Positions 54,844 to 63,942 are shown, counted from the first letter of the stretch. The stretch: 64,000 bases of DNA from 66-474 sp963771735 (GCA_963771735.1 CAVYUN010000004.1:186001-250000); one strand, 5' to 3'. A program made the numbers and translations. Notes: generated from the sequence alone by a model not told the origin.

Positions 54844-55887
54844 GTGAACCGCCTGTCCGGAATCCTTGGCAATCCTGCGCGCAACACTGCCGTGTTGGGT
54901 GGGGCGCTGCTGCTGCTTGGCCTGGCGTTGCTCGGGTTTACCGAACACGCCGATCGGCTGCGCGCGATGGGCGAGGATGCACTGGGCGGTTTTGTCCTGA
55001 CCGGCAGTGCGGCCACGCCGGGTCCGGATGCCGAGGGCAAGCTGGTGCTTGCGGTCGGCGCCCCGCAAGTGCAGGCGCCGGCGCGCGATGAGCAGTTCGG
55101 TGTCGCGGTCGATGCGCCGGCGCTGGTGCGCAAGGTCGAGATGTTCCAGTGGAACGAGACCCACTTCGGCGGCGAACGCAGCTACCAGATGGACTGGTTC
55201 GATCATCCGATCGATGCGTCGATGTTCGGCAATCCGGCCGGCCATGAAAATCCCGGTGCATTTCCGATCGGTGCTGCGCGTTTCGATTCGCCCGACGTAA
55301 CGGTTGCCGGTTTCAAGCTGGCGCCGGCGCTGGTGCGCCTGATTTCGGGCACGCAGTCCTTCGAGCCGGATCTCTCGCACGTGCCGGCCAACATGGCCGC
55401 GACTTTCCAGGCGCACGACGGCACGCTTGTCACCAGCGCGGATCCTGCGCATCCACAAGTCGGCGACCTGCGTATCGGCTGGATGCGAATAGCGCCTTCG
55501 GCATTGAGTGTGTTTGCACGCGACCGTGACGGCACCCTCGTGCCCGCGAGTGACCCGGAAGGCAACCCGATCGCCCAGGTGATGATCGGCAAGCTCTCGC
55601 TCACCGACGTACTCACCGACGCGCCGCAGCCGCCGCATTTCAAATGGGCGCGACGGATCCTCGCGGTGTTGCTGGCGTGGGCCGGAGTGGCCATGTTGCT
55701 GCCCCGCTCTCGTCGGCGTGACCGGGTGTTGTCGCTGGCGATCGCGGTCGTGCCGCTGGCGCTGATTGCGGCGGTTTGCTGGTTCGATGCCCGGATGCTT
55801 GCCGCAGTGGTCTTGGTGCTGGCTGCATTCGTGGCGGCGTTGGTCGCACTGTGGCGTTGGCGCAATGCCGCTGGACGAGGGTGGTAG
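54844..55887 (+). CDS. TMEM43-family membrane protein
   Basis: A 347-residue protein with an N-terminal helix (NTAVLGGALLLLGLALLGF), a long extracytoplasmic region containing the family's V-E-M-F-Q-W-x-E motif (VEMFQWNETHFGG) and GDLRIGWMRI, and three or so C-terminal helices. This is the domain layout of TMEM43/LUMA, a family found in bacteria and animals; the bacterial role is unknown. Start GTG at 54844, no competing ATG. Followed by a MAPEG gene 2 bp downstream. Confidence 0.78.
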   Translation: MNRLSGILGNPARNTAVLGGALLLLGLALLGFTEHADRLRAMGEDALGGFVLTGSAATPGPDAEGKLVLAVGAPQVQAPARDEQFGVAVDAPALVRKVEMFQWNETHFGGERSYQMDWFDHPIDASMFGNPAGHENPGAFPIGAARFDSPDVTVAGFKLAPALVRLISGTQSFEPDLSHVPANMAATFQAHDGTLVTSADPAHPQVGDLRIGWMRIAPSALSVFARDRDGTLVPASDPEGNPIAQVMIGKLSLTDVLTDAPQPPHFKWARRILAVLLAWAGVAMLLPRSRRRDRVLSLAIAVVPLALIAAVCWFDARMLAAVVLVLAAFVAALVALWRWRNAAGRGW

Positions 55888-55889
55888 AC

Positions 55890-56291
55890 ATGTTGATAGC
55901 CGGCTTTTACGTGGGACTTGGAGCGCTTCTGATGCTTGCGCTGGCGACTCGGGTGATGTGGCTGCGCAATAGCCACGGTGTCGGCTTGGGCAGTGGTGGC
56001 CACGAGGGGCTTTCGCGCGCAATCCGCGCCCACGCGAATGCAACGGAATATCTTCCGGTCGCATTGTTGATGCTGGTGGTGCTTGCCTTCGAGCAGACGC
56101 GGCCGGGGTTGCTGCAGGTGTTCGGGATCGTGTTGATCGTCGGCCGGGTGTTGCATGCGATCGGGCTTTCCGGAAGCCCCGGCAGGTCATTCGGACGCGT
56201 GACCGGCATCGTGTTGACCTTGCTGGTGATGCTGGCCATGGCGGGGGTGCTGATCACGCGCTGGCTGTTGATTCCGGCCTTTGCCGGCTGA
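55890..56291 (+). CDS. MAPEG-family membrane protein (YecN-like)
   Basis: A 133-residue protein with four hydrophobic segments and the MAPEG-type motif RAHANATEYLPVALLML. MAPEG proteins include glutathione transferases/peroxidases and related enzymes; specific activity is not known here. ATG two bases after the TMEM43 stop. Convergent with the Nudix gene (95-bp gap). Confidence 0.85.
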   Translation: MLIAGFYVGLGALLMLALATRVMWLRNSHGVGLGSGGHEGLSRAIRAHANATEYLPVALLMLVVLAFEQTRPGLLQVFGIVLIVGRVLHAIGLSGSPGRSFGRVTGIVLTLLVMLAMAGVLITRWLLIPAFAG

Positions 56292-56386
56292 TCGATTGCC
56301 GCGCTCGCCACGCCCTTGACGATTCGCGACGGGCTTCTGCGGACTGGCGGTTCCCGGGGCTTCAGGCGGCCATCAATCTGCGCGCT

Positions 56387-56947
56387 TCACGTGTCCGGGT
56401 GTTCGAGGAACCACAGTCCCGCGAACAGCTTGGGGTCGATCGAGTAACCCTTTGCCGCCATCCCGTGCAGCCAGGTTCCGGCTTGCGCGTCCGGCACTTC
56501 GTGCACCACGATGTTCTCGCTGGCGTCGCCGCCGCCTTCGCCGATCTTGCGCAAATCAAGCGCGCGCACGAAGTGCATCATTTCGGTGCTCATGCCCGCC
56601 GAAGACGGGCCGGAATGCAGCGGCACGACGCGTCCGCAAGTCCAGCCGGTTTCTTCCTCCAGTTCGCGGCGCGCGGTCGCGATGACATCCGCATCGTCGG
56701 TGTGGCCGGCGTCGCCGATCAGGCCCGCCGGCATTTCGATGGTGAACCGCCTGATCGGTACCCGGTACTGTTCGACAAACAGCACGCAATCCCCGGGCGT
56801 TACGGCGACGATGATCACCGCGCCCTCGGGATTGTTGCGTTCGACGAACTCCCAGCGCCCGCGCTTTTTCAGGGTCAACCAGTTGCCGGCGTGCAGGGTT
56901 AAGGTGGCCGCGTTCGCGTCGGCGGGGATGCGCGAATCCGGACTCAT
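56387..56947 (-). CDS. Nudix hydrolase, ADP-sugar pyrophosphatase-like
   Basis: A 186-residue Nudix protein with the signature helix ARRELEEETGW preceded by the PAGLIGD loop. Similar proteins hydrolyse ADP-ribose or other nucleoside diphosphate sugars. It ends a three-gene operon with the exonuclease and nitroreductase; its ATG overlaps the exonuclease stop (ATGA). Confidence 0.87.
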   Translation of the reverse strand: MSPDSRIPADANAATLTLHAGNWLTLKKRGRWEFVERNNPEGAVIIVAVTPGDCVLFVEQYRVPIRRFTIEMPAGLIGDAGHTDDADVIATARRELEEETGWTCGRVVPLHSGPSSAGMSTEMMHFVRALDLRKIGEGGGDASENIVVHEVPDAQAGTWLHGMAAKGYSIDPKLFAGLWFLEHPDT

Positions 56948-57867
56948 GCGGCTGTCTCCATTCCCAGGATTTCGTGCGCGCGCGTGCGGGTCAGCGGGCC
57001 GATGCGCAAGCGCTCGAAAAGTGCGTCGAGCGTCTGGATGTCCGGCGCGTGTCGCAGCAGGCCGTCGACCGTGCGCGGCACCGGCGCGTCCAGCGCGATG
57101 CGCGCGAGGGTCTGCGACAGGCGCGCCTGCTCGGCGTGCGCGCGCAGTTTCGCAGCCAACGAGGCGGCACCGCGCAAGCGCAGGAAAGGCACCTCGTCCA
57201 GGCGCGTGAACAGGGCTTCGATGTCGCCGAAATGCGCCAGCAACGCGGCCGCGCTTTTGGCACCGACCCCGGGTACGCCGGGGATGTTGTCGGTGGCGTC
57301 ACCCGTCAAAGCGAGGTAATCGACGACCTGATGCGCTTCCACGCCAAGCCGAGCGGGCACGCCCGTCGCGCCCCAGCGCTGGCCACGCGCATAATCCCAT
57401 TGTTCCGTGCCGGGCCCCAGCAGCTGGCCGAAATCCTTGTCTGCCGACACGATCACCGCAGGCAGGCCCTCGTGGCGCATCGCATCCAGTACGCTGCCGA
57501 TCAGGTCGTCGGCTTCGTAGATCGCGTCGGCCAATACGGCCAGGCCGAACGCGGCGGCGAGCTCGCGGCAGTATTCGAACTGGCGTTTCAATTCCGGTGG
57601 TGCCGGGTCGCGGTTGGCCTTGTAGGCCGGGTAGATGGTGTTCCTGAAGGAACTGGTGAGCGCGATGTCGAAAGCCGTGACGGCGTGGGTCGCGCGGGTG
57701 CGTTCGAGGAAGTCGAGCAGGAAGCGTGCGAATCCGTGCACCGCGTTGACGGGATGGCCATCGATATCGAAGAACGCATCCGGCATCGAGTGCCAGGCGC
57801 GGAACACGTACATGCTGGCATCGATCAGATAGAGCGTCGCCTTCGATGCCGGCTGCGGTTCGTTCAT
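56944..57867 (-). CDS. Flap/5'-3' exonuclease domain protein (Xni/ExoIX-like)
   Basis: A 307-residue protein resembling the 5'-3' exonuclease domain of DNA polymerase I: LIDASMYVFRAWH with the first Asp, an EADDLIG Asp cluster, SADKDF, and the helix-hairpin-helix GDATDNIPGVPGVGAKSAAAL. The polymerase part is absent. Likely nucleic-acid processing. The start at 57867 overlaps the nitroreductase stop (ATGA). Confidence 0.87.
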   Translation of the reverse strand: MNEPQPASKATLYLIDASMYVFRAWHSMPDAFFDIDGHPVNAVHGFARFLLDFLERTRATHAVTAFDIALTSSFRNTIYPAYKANRDPAPPELKRQFEYCRELAAAFGLAVLADAIYEADDLIGSVLDAMRHEGLPAVIVSADKDFGQLLGPGTEQWDYARGQRWGATGVPARLGVEAHQVVDYLALTGDATDNIPGVPGVGAKSAAALLAHFGDIEALFTRLDEVPFLRLRGAASLAAKLRAHAEQARLSQTLARIALDAPVPRTVDGLLRHAPDIQTLDALFERLRIGPLTRTRAHEILGMETAA

Positions 57868-58445
57868 GCCTGCCATGCGCTCAGCACGTCCTCGACCGCC
57901 GGGCGCCTGCGTTCGGGCGGCTCGGCGCCGCGGCCGCCGATGTGGATGTAGGCGATCACGCTTTCATTGTCAGCCAGATCAAGCAGGTTCGCGGCATCAC
58001 GGTCGTAGCACGACCAGCCCGTCAGCCATTGGGCGCCGAAGCCCGTGGCTTGTGCGGACAGCAGCAGGTTGAACGCCACGCATCCGGCCGACAGCAATTG
58101 TTCCTGGGCCGGAATCTTCGGGTGTTGCGCGTCGATGCGCGCGACGACCGCCAGCACTGTCGGCGAACGCGCGAAGCGGTCGCGGTCCTTGGCGATTTTT
58201 TGTTCGGGCACGCCGGGATCGACGCGCCGGTGCAATTCTGCAAGCGCTGCACCGAAGTGCGTGCCGGAGTCGCCGCTGAATGCGATCAGGCGCCATGGCG
58301 TCAGCTTGCCGTGGTCGGGCACGCGGATCGCGGTGGCGATGATTTCGCGCAGTTGGTCCGGTGTCGGACCGGGAGCTTTCAGCTGCGCGGCCGGCAACGA
58401 GCGGCGGTTGCGGAGGAAGTCCAGGACTGGCTGGTTGTGCATCAT
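57864..58445 (-). CDS. Nitroreductase-family protein (YdjA-like)
   Basis: A 193-residue FMN-dependent nitroreductase-type protein: FLRNRRSLPAAQL N-terminus typical of YdjA, IRVPDHGKLTPWRLI, and ATGFGAQWLTGW. Substrate unknown. Start ATG at 58445 (a second ATG follows immediately). It is divergent from pntA and first in the operon with the exonuclease and Nudix genes. Confidence 0.87.
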   Translation of the reverse strand: MMHNQPVLDFLRNRRSLPAAQLKAPGPTPDQLREIIATAIRVPDHGKLTPWRLIAFSGDSGTHFGAALAELHRRVDPGVPEQKIAKDRDRFARSPTVLAVVARIDAQHPKIPAQEQLLSAGCVAFNLLLSAQATGFGAQWLTGWSCYDRDAANLLDLADNESVIAYIHIGGRGAEPPERRRPAVEDVLSAWQA

Positions 58446-58511
58446 TCGAGTTTAGCAGCCGTGCATGAGCGCTTTGCGATACGATGCGACGATCGCAACG
58501 GGAGACGAGTC

Positions 58512-59612
58512 ATGATTACCATTGCCGCCTTGCGCGAATCCGCCGACGGCGAACGCCGTGTGGCGATTACCCCGGAAACCGCGAAGAAATACGCAGCGTG
58601 GGGCATGCGGGTGATGCTCGAACATGGCGCCGGCGCGGCGGCCGGTTTTCGCGATGCAGCCTATGCGGGTGTCGAATTCGGTGAAGCCTATGTCGTGGCC
58701 GGGGCGGCCGACGCGTTGCTGTGCGTGCAGCCGCCGGCGGAGGATTGCGTTGCAGCCATGAAGCCGGGTGCAGGCCTGATCGGACAGCTGCAGCCGCACC
58801 AGGCCACGGAGCGGCTTGCGACGTACGCGCAGCGCAAGCTCGTCGCGTTCTCGCTGGAATTGCTGCCACGCACCACACGCGCGCAGGCGATGGACGTGCT
58901 GTCCTCGCAGGCCGCGGTTGCGGGTTACCGTGCGATGTTGATCGCGGCCGAGGCGGCGACGAAGTTCTTCCCGATGCTGACCACCGCGGCCGGCACGCTG
59001 CGACCGTCGAAGGTGCTGGTCATCGGTGCGGGCGTGGCCGGCCTGCAGGCCATCGCGACGGCACGCCGGCTGGGTGCACAGGTGGAAGGTTTCGACGTGC
59101 GTCCCGAGACGCGCGAACAGATCGAATCGCTGGGCGCGAAATTCCTCGACCTTGGCGTCAACGCGGCAGGCGAGGGCGGCTATGCGCGCGAGCTCACCAC
59201 CGAGGAGCGCGCCGCGCAGCAGGCCAGGCTGGCCGAGCATGTCAAGACTGTGGACGTGATCGTCACCACCGCCGCGGTACCGGGACGACCGTCACCCAAA
59301 ATCGTCCCGCTGTCGATGGTGGACGGCATGAAGGCTGGCGCCGTGATTGTCGATCTCGCCGCCGAAGGCGGCGGCAACTGCGAGGCAACCCGGCCCGGCG
59401 AGCGCGTCGAGCGCAATGGGGTCAGCGTCATCGGACCGCTCAATCTCGCTTCGGGCGCACCGCTGCACGCCTCGGAAATGTATGCACGCAATCTTGCACA
59501 CTTCACCGAATTGGTCGCAAAGGACGGTGAGTGGCAGCCGGATTTCGACGATGAACTGGTCGTCAAAACGTGCATTGCACGTGACGGCCAGGTGCTGTTC
59601 GGCAAGTCCTGA
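58512..59612 (+). CDS. pntA: NAD(P) transhydrogenase alpha-1 subunit
   Basis: A 366-residue NAD(H)-binding domain I of proton-translocating transhydrogenase. ALRESADGERRVAITPETAKK at the N-terminus, the Rossmann motif VIGAGVAGLQAIATARRLGA and VIVDLAAEGGGNCE are alanine dehydrogenase/PntA features. In many alphaproteobacteria the enzyme is split into alpha-1, alpha-2 and beta as here. Good GGGAGACGA site upstream. Followed by an opposing operon before alpha-2. Confidence 0.93.
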   Translation: MITIAALRESADGERRVAITPETAKKYAAWGMRVMLEHGAGAAAGFRDAAYAGVEFGEAYVVAGAADALLCVQPPAEDCVAAMKPGAGLIGQLQPHQATERLATYAQRKLVAFSLELLPRTTRAQAMDVLSSQAAVAGYRAMLIAAEAATKFFPMLTTAAGTLRPSKVLVIGAGVAGLQAIATARRLGAQVEGFDVRPETREQIESLGAKFLDLGVNAAGEGGYARELTTEERAAQQARLAEHVKTVDVIVTTAAVPGRPSPKIVPLSMVDGMKAGAVIVDLAAEGGGNCEATRPGERVERNGVSVIGPLNLASGAPLHASEMYARNLAHFTELVAKDGEWQPDFDDELVVKTCIARDGQVLFGKS

Positions 59613-59671
59613 CGGCAGGCAAGGCATGCGGCCAAGGTGCCGATGGCCTGTCCACGGCCATCACTCGCTTT

Positions 59672-60235
59672 TCAATGCCCTTCGGAAGCGGGCGGATGCA
59701 TGGGTATCGGAGGTTGCGGATGTTCCGCGGCCCAGCGCAGGCGCTGCTGCGGCGACATCGAACGCCAGCGCTCGCGCAGGGCGCGGCGTTTTGCCGGGGG
59801 CAGCGACTGGAATCGCTGGAATGCTTCGCGCACGCGGGCGCGTTGCTCCGGACTGAGGTCATGGAAGGCGCGCGCGTTCTCGCGCAGCTGGCGGCGTTGT
59901 TCCGGCGTCATCTCGGCCCATTGGGTCAGACGCTCGCGGATCAGCGCCTGTTTTTCAGGCGGCAGGGCTGCCCAATGGCTTGCGTGGTCCGCGAGATGCC
60001 GTCGCCGCTGTGGTGGCAATTGGTTCCATTGGTTGCGCACGGGCGCAAGCATCCGTTGCTGACCGACCGAAAGGCTGGACCAGTCCAGCGGCTGCTTCGG
60101 GATATCGGCTTGCGTCCGCGCCACCGGTGGCGCGGAACCTGGCGGTTCCGTCGGCGCCGGTTGGGCCGCTGCCGTCGCTGCGGCCAGCAGGCACGCAGCG
60201 ACGGCGACAGCCATGAGTGGCATGAATCGCTGCAT
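59672..60235 (-). CDS. DUF3106-family exported protein
   Basis: A 187-residue protein with a signal peptide (LMAVAVAACLLAAATAAAQ) and helical repeats with the pattern L-P-P-x-x-R-x-x-L/ L-S-P-E-Q-R (LPPQRRRHLA, MTPEQRRQLRE, LSPEQRARVREAF, LPPAKRRALRERW), which is DUF3106. These resemble periplasmic CpxP/RseP-like helical adaptors, but function is unknown. Follows the two other minus-strand genes by 1 bp. Confidence 0.82.
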   Translation of the reverse strand: MQRFMPLMAVAVAACLLAAATAAAQPAPTEPPGSAPPVARTQADIPKQPLDWSSLSVGQQRMLAPVRNQWNQLPPQRRRHLADHASHWAALPPEKQALIRERLTQWAEMTPEQRRQLRENARAFHDLSPEQRARVREAFQRFQSLPPAKRRALRERWRSMSPQQRLRWAAEHPQPPIPMHPPASEGH

Positions 60236-60236
60236 A

Positions 60237-60671
60237 TCAGTTCCTGCCTCCGGCTGCAGCGGATGCGATGCTTGGTTGTGCCGCGAGCCAGCGATAGAAA
60301 TCGAGGTCCTGGACCATTTCCATCTGGCTGCTGCCGACTTCGGGGACGAGCGTATCGTCGTTGTCCTGGCTTGCGACGATCGGAGCCGACGACGCGGCAG
60401 TGGTGGCAGCGGGTGTGATTCGCGCGGCCGGGTGCAGCCAGATTCCGGTCACCAGTGCGCAGCATGCGGCGGCGCCGGCCAGTGGCATCCAGACCCGCAG
60501 CATGCTGCCCGCGTTGCCGGCGTTCACCGACTTGCGACGGGCCAGCCCAAGCCGCAACGCATGATACGAATCGGTGTTTTCGCAGGCATCCCTGAAGATG
60601 GCCCGAGTACGAGAAATAACTTCAGCATCATTTGGCAAGTCATTGAATTTTTTTCCAGGCATGGTATTCAT
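60237..60671 (-). CDS. Single-pass membrane protein, possible anti-sigma-type regulator
   Basis: A 144-residue protein with an N-terminal cytosolic segment (RAIFRDACENTDSYHALRLGLARRK), one membrane helix (MPLAGAAACCALVTGIWL) and a short periplasmic tail ending DLDFYRWLAAQ. The FYRWL element recurs in small membrane proteins encoded beside ECF-like sigma factors. The ATG at 60671 overlaps the sigma gene stop (ATGA). An anti-sigma role is inferred from position only. Confidence 0.65.
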   Translation of the reverse strand: MNTMPGKKFNDLPNDAEVISRTRAIFRDACENTDSYHALRLGLARRKSVNAGNAGSMLRVWMPLAGAAACCALVTGIWLHPAARITPAATTAASSAPIVASQDNDDTLVPEVGSSQMEMVQDLDFYRWLAAQPSIASAAAGGRN

Positions 60672-61306
60672 CGCCAATCCTCAAGTTGTGCGCGCAACGC
60701 ATTCATGGCTCGCGACAGGTGGGTCTTGACGCTGCCGTCGCTGCATCCCATCGCCCTGGCCGTTTCGGCGACATCCAGTCCCTCCAGCACCCGCAGCATG
60801 AAAGCCTGCTGCTGGCGACGCGGCAGCGCACGGATGGCCTTGGACATCGCCGCGTGCGCCTGACGCGACGCCAGTGACCGCGCCGGGTCGGGGCCCGTAT
60901 CCGGCGCTTCCCAAGCCGGAAGATTATGGTCGTCGTCCGTGGCCGCGCGGCTCGTCCACGCCAGGACCCGGTTGCGGACCGCGCGTCGGCGTTGCAGGTC
61001 CGTGATGCGCCGGCGCAGGATGCCCCAGAACAAGGGCGGCCACTCCTCGGCCGGCTTGCCGGAGTAATGCTTGACCAGTCGCAGCATCGCGTCCTGCACC
61101 GCATCCAATGCTTCGTCAGGATCGTGCAGCGCGATTTCAGCCATCCGCCATGCGCGTCGCTCGATCGAAGCGAGGAATGCCTCGATGGTCTCAGCAACAG
61201 GGCGCGCGATATCCGTGGCCTGGGAACTCACGACCGCTTCCAGTGCTGCCGTGCTCATTGCAACCCCGCCTGCGGGGATCGGTTCGGCATCCGCTGTCTC
61301 GTGCAT
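60668..61306 (-). CDS. ECF-type RNA polymerase sigma factor
   Basis: A roughly 212-residue sigma-70-family protein with region 2 (DPDEALDAVQDAMLRLVKHYSG...LFWGILRRRITDLQRRR) and region 4 (ALPRRQQQAFMLRVLEGLDVAETARAMGCSDGSVKTHLSRAM). The start at ATG 61306 follows AAGGAC; in-frame alternatives at 61330 and 61258 exist. Heads an operon with a membrane protein and DUF3106, all opposite to pnt. Confidence 0.85.
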   Translation of the reverse strand: MHETADAEPIPAGGVAMSTAALEAVVSSQATDIARPVAETIEAFLASIERRAWRMAEIALHDPDEALDAVQDAMLRLVKHYSGKPAEEWPPLFWGILRRRITDLQRRRAVRNRVLAWTSRAATDDDHNLPAWEAPDTGPDPARSLASRQAHAAMSKAIRALPRRQQQAFMLRVLEGLDVAETARAMGCSDGSVKTHLSRAMNALRAQLEDWR

Positions 61307-61406
61307 CCTTGGTTGTCCTTGATAACGCATCGGCACGGATGGGGTTGACCGCAGCATGCCGGGTGCGCATACCGGTATGATGATCCCGGTGCGAAGGAGG
61401 GGAAAC

Positions 61407-61733
61407 ATGATTACCGGCTTTCTGGCACTGTACATCTTCATGCTGGCGGCATTCACCGGCTACGAGATCATCAGTCGGGTTCCAGTCATCCTGCACACCC
61501 CGCTTATGTCGGGCTCGAACTTCGTGCACGGCATCGTGCTGGTCGGCGCGATGGTGGCCTTGGGGCACGCGCACGGCGTCGTCAACATCGGCATCGGTGT
61601 GATCGCGGTGCTGTTGGCGGCCGGCAATGTTGCCGGCGGCTACGTCGTCACCGAGCGCATGCTGGAGATGTTCAAGACGAGCAAACCCGCTGCACGAAGC
61701 ACCGGCCCCGTGCAGGCCAAGGACGGCCGGTGA
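61407..61733 (+). CDS. NAD(P) transhydrogenase alpha-2 subunit
   Basis: A 108-residue membrane subunit with three helices (ITGFLALYIFMLAAFTGYEII, NFVHGIVLVGAMVALGHA, GVVNIGIGVIAVLLAAGNVAGGYVVT), the PntA2 (domain II alpha) pattern with ending MLEMF. GGAGGGG lies 5 nt before the ATG. Followed by pntB after 82 bp. Confidence 0.9.
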   Translation: MITGFLALYIFMLAAFTGYEIISRVPVILHTPLMSGSNFVHGIVLVGAMVALGHAHGVVNIGIGVIAVLLAAGNVAGGYVVTERMLEMFKTSKPAARSTGPVQAKDGR

Positions 61734-61815
61734 CACGGGACCCATTTGCCGTCCTTGGAACTGGGTCCCGGCCAATCCATGGCCGGGATGACGTGCTGAT
61801 AGTTAGGGAGTCGCA
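61734..61815 (+). other. Spacer between transhydrogenase alpha-2 and beta with two hairpin-forming inverted repeats
   Basis: GGGACCCA...TGGGTCCC and CGGCC-AATCCAT-GGCCG lie in this 82-bp gap. No poly-T follows, so a processing or attenuation site is as likely as a terminator. Confidence 0.35.
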
Positions 61816-63285
61816 ATGACACTTCCAGCGTGGGTGCCGACCGTTGTCGAGGCGATCTACTTCATTGCCGCCGTCCTTTTCATCTTGGGCCTGAAACGCA
61901 TGAGCTCGCCGCGCACCGCGCGGCGCGGCATCGTGTGGGCGGGCGTGGGCATGGCGGCTGCTATCCTCGCCACGTTTTTCCTGCCGGGCATGCAGAACCT
62001 GGGCTGGATGATTGGCGCGATCGTGGTGGGCGTGGTGCTCTCGTGGCTCGTCGGACGGAGGGTGCCGATGACCGCGATGCCACAGATGGTCGCGCTGTTC
62101 AACGGCATGGGCGGCGGCGCGGCGGCGGCGATCGGTGCGGTGGAGCTGATCCGGTTCAATGCCGCGTTGATGCTGGTGCCCGATACCTCGCCGATCCAGC
62201 CGGAAGCATGGGCGAACGCGGCGGTGCATTTGAGCCCGGTCGAATTGGTGCTGGCTTACATTGGTGTTCTCATCGGCGCGATTTCATTCACAGGTTCGCT
62301 GATCGCGTTCGCGAAACTGCAGGGCTGGATGGATCGGCGTTTCGTGTTCCCGTTGCAACGCTGGGTCAATCTCGCGATCTTCGCGGCGGCTATCGTGTGC
62401 GGGGCGATCGCGCTGGCCGCCGGCATCGAGGGCCATGCCTTCGCATGGAGCCTGTTGATCGGGTTCGTAGGTTTGTCGCTGGTGTTCGGCATCGCGATGA
62501 CTTTGCCGATCGGCGGCGCCGACATGCCGGTGGTGATCTCGATGTACAACGCCTTCACGGGCCTCGCGGTTGCCTTCGAGGGGTTCGTGCTGCAGAACGA
62601 GGCCATGATCATCGCCGGCATGGTGGTGGGCGCGGCCGGCACGCTGTTGACCCAGTTGATGGCCAAGGCCATGAACCGCTCGCTTGGCAACGTGTTGTTC
62701 GGCAATTTCGGCGGAGGCGGCGGTGCGGCGCAACAGGAAATCGCCGGTTCGCTGAAGCCGATCGACGGCAACGATGCCGCAGTGATGATGGCCTACGCCG
62801 AGCGTGTCGCGATCGTGCCAGGCTACGGCATGGCGGTCGCCCAGGCGCAGCACAAGGTCTGGGAGTTCGCCAGGCTCCTGATCGATCGTGGTGTCAAGGT
62901 GAAATTCGCGATCCATCCGGTCGCGGGACGCATGCCGGGTCACATGAACGTGCTGCTGGCCGAAGCCGGCGTGCCGTACGACCTGATCGAGGACATGGAT
63001 GACATCAATCCCGAGTTCCCCAATATCGACGTGGCGCTGGTGATCGGCGCCAACGACGTTGTGAACCCGGTTGCGCGCACCGACAGGAATTCCCCGATCT
63101 ACGGGATGCCCATCCTGGACGTCTCGAAGGCAAAGAACGTGATCGTGATCAAGCGCGGGCGCGGCAAGGGTTTCGCCGGTATCGAGAACGCGCTGTTCTA
63201 TGCCGACAATACGCGCATGCTGTACGGAGATGGGCAGGCCGCTGCAGGCGAACTGGTAACCGGGCTGAAAGCGCTGGATGCCTGA
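61816..63285 (+). CDS. pntB: NAD(P) transhydrogenase beta subunit
   Basis: A 489-residue subunit with about nine N-terminal helices (domain II) and a C-terminal NADP-binding domain III: RVAIVPGYGMAVAQAQHKV, AGRMPGHMNVLLAEA, DDINPEF and GANDVVNP are its characteristic segments. With PntA/alpha-2 it couples proton entry to NADPH formation. Start ATG at 61816 after TTAGGGAG. Confidence 0.96.
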   Translation: MTLPAWVPTVVEAIYFIAAVLFILGLKRMSSPRTARRGIVWAGVGMAAAILATFFLPGMQNLGWMIGAIVVGVVLSWLVGRRVPMTAMPQMVALFNGMGGGAAAAIGAVELIRFNAALMLVPDTSPIQPEAWANAAVHLSPVELVLAYIGVLIGAISFTGSLIAFAKLQGWMDRRFVFPLQRWVNLAIFAAAIVCGAIALAAGIEGHAFAWSLLIGFVGLSLVFGIAMTLPIGGADMPVVISMYNAFTGLAVAFEGFVLQNEAMIIAGMVVGAAGTLLTQLMAKAMNRSLGNVLFGNFGGGGGAAQQEIAGSLKPIDGNDAAVMMAYAERVAIVPGYGMAVAQAQHKVWEFARLLIDRGVKVKFAIHPVAGRMPGHMNVLLAEAGVPYDLIEDMDDINPEFPNIDVALVIGANDVVNPVARTDRNSPIYGMPILDVSKAKNVIVIKRGRGKGFAGIENALFYADNTRMLYGDGQAAAGELVTGLKALDA

Positions 63286-63300
63286 CCGCGCAAAATGCCG

Positions 63301-63786
63301 TCATGAGCCGGTCGGGCGGCGCGTCATCCACGTGGCCAACATTGCGGCCAGGACCGCGGCACCGGCATAGACCAGGACCGAGACGGCGCTCAAGCCGAGT
63401 TTCGCGATTTGCAGCACCAACCCGGGTCCGCCGGTCCGGAAGGCCTGACCGAACGGAAATCCGGTTGCAGCCGCCACGCGGGCGAGCGCGACCAGGCAGG
63501 CGGCATAGAAACCGGCGAGCAGGATCGCGACTGCTGCGATCACGCCGGCCCAGCGTGCGTACAGACAGCCACAAAAATTCAGTACCAGCGTCAGCGGTGC
63601 CGCCAGCAGCAGGATCAGCCAGCACGGACGGATGTCGGCAACCAGCGCGGCGAATGCCGCCACAGCGCCGGTCGCAAGCGTGCACATAAGCCATCCGAAA
63701 CACGCGATCACGCTCGACGCCGCGCGCGCGAGCGACGAGTGCGGGGTATCGGAAGTGCGGAATGCGGATGTGATGGGTCGATTCAC
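63301..63786 (-). CDS. Small polytopic membrane protein of unknown function
   Basis: A 161-residue protein with four hydrophobic segments (CFGWLMCTLATGAVAAFAAL; CWLILLLAAPLTLVLNFCG; GVIAAVAILLAGFYAACLVA; VLVYAGAAVLAAMLATW). I do not recognise a family. Ends 15 bp from pntB on the opposite strand. The 156 bp beyond its start show nothing convincing. Confidence 0.6.
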   Translation of the reverse strand: MNRPITSAFRTSDTPHSSLARAASSVIACFGWLMCTLATGAVAAFAALVADIRPCWLILLLAAPLTLVLNFCGCLYARWAGVIAAVAILLAGFYAACLVALARVAAATGFPFGQAFRTGGPGLVLQIAKLGLSAVSVLVYAGAAVLAAMLATWMTRRPTGS

Positions 63787-63942
63787 GCGGCTTGGCTTGG
63801 GTATCCGTTTTCCGATGATAAAGCACGAACCTCGTCAACGGACGAGCGAATCCGCTACCTGAGGGATCTCTGCGTCAGGCCGGCTTTCATTCGGGGATAT
63901 CGCCCCCCATCTTGCTATGCTGTGGGGTCCGAACCTTGTTGA

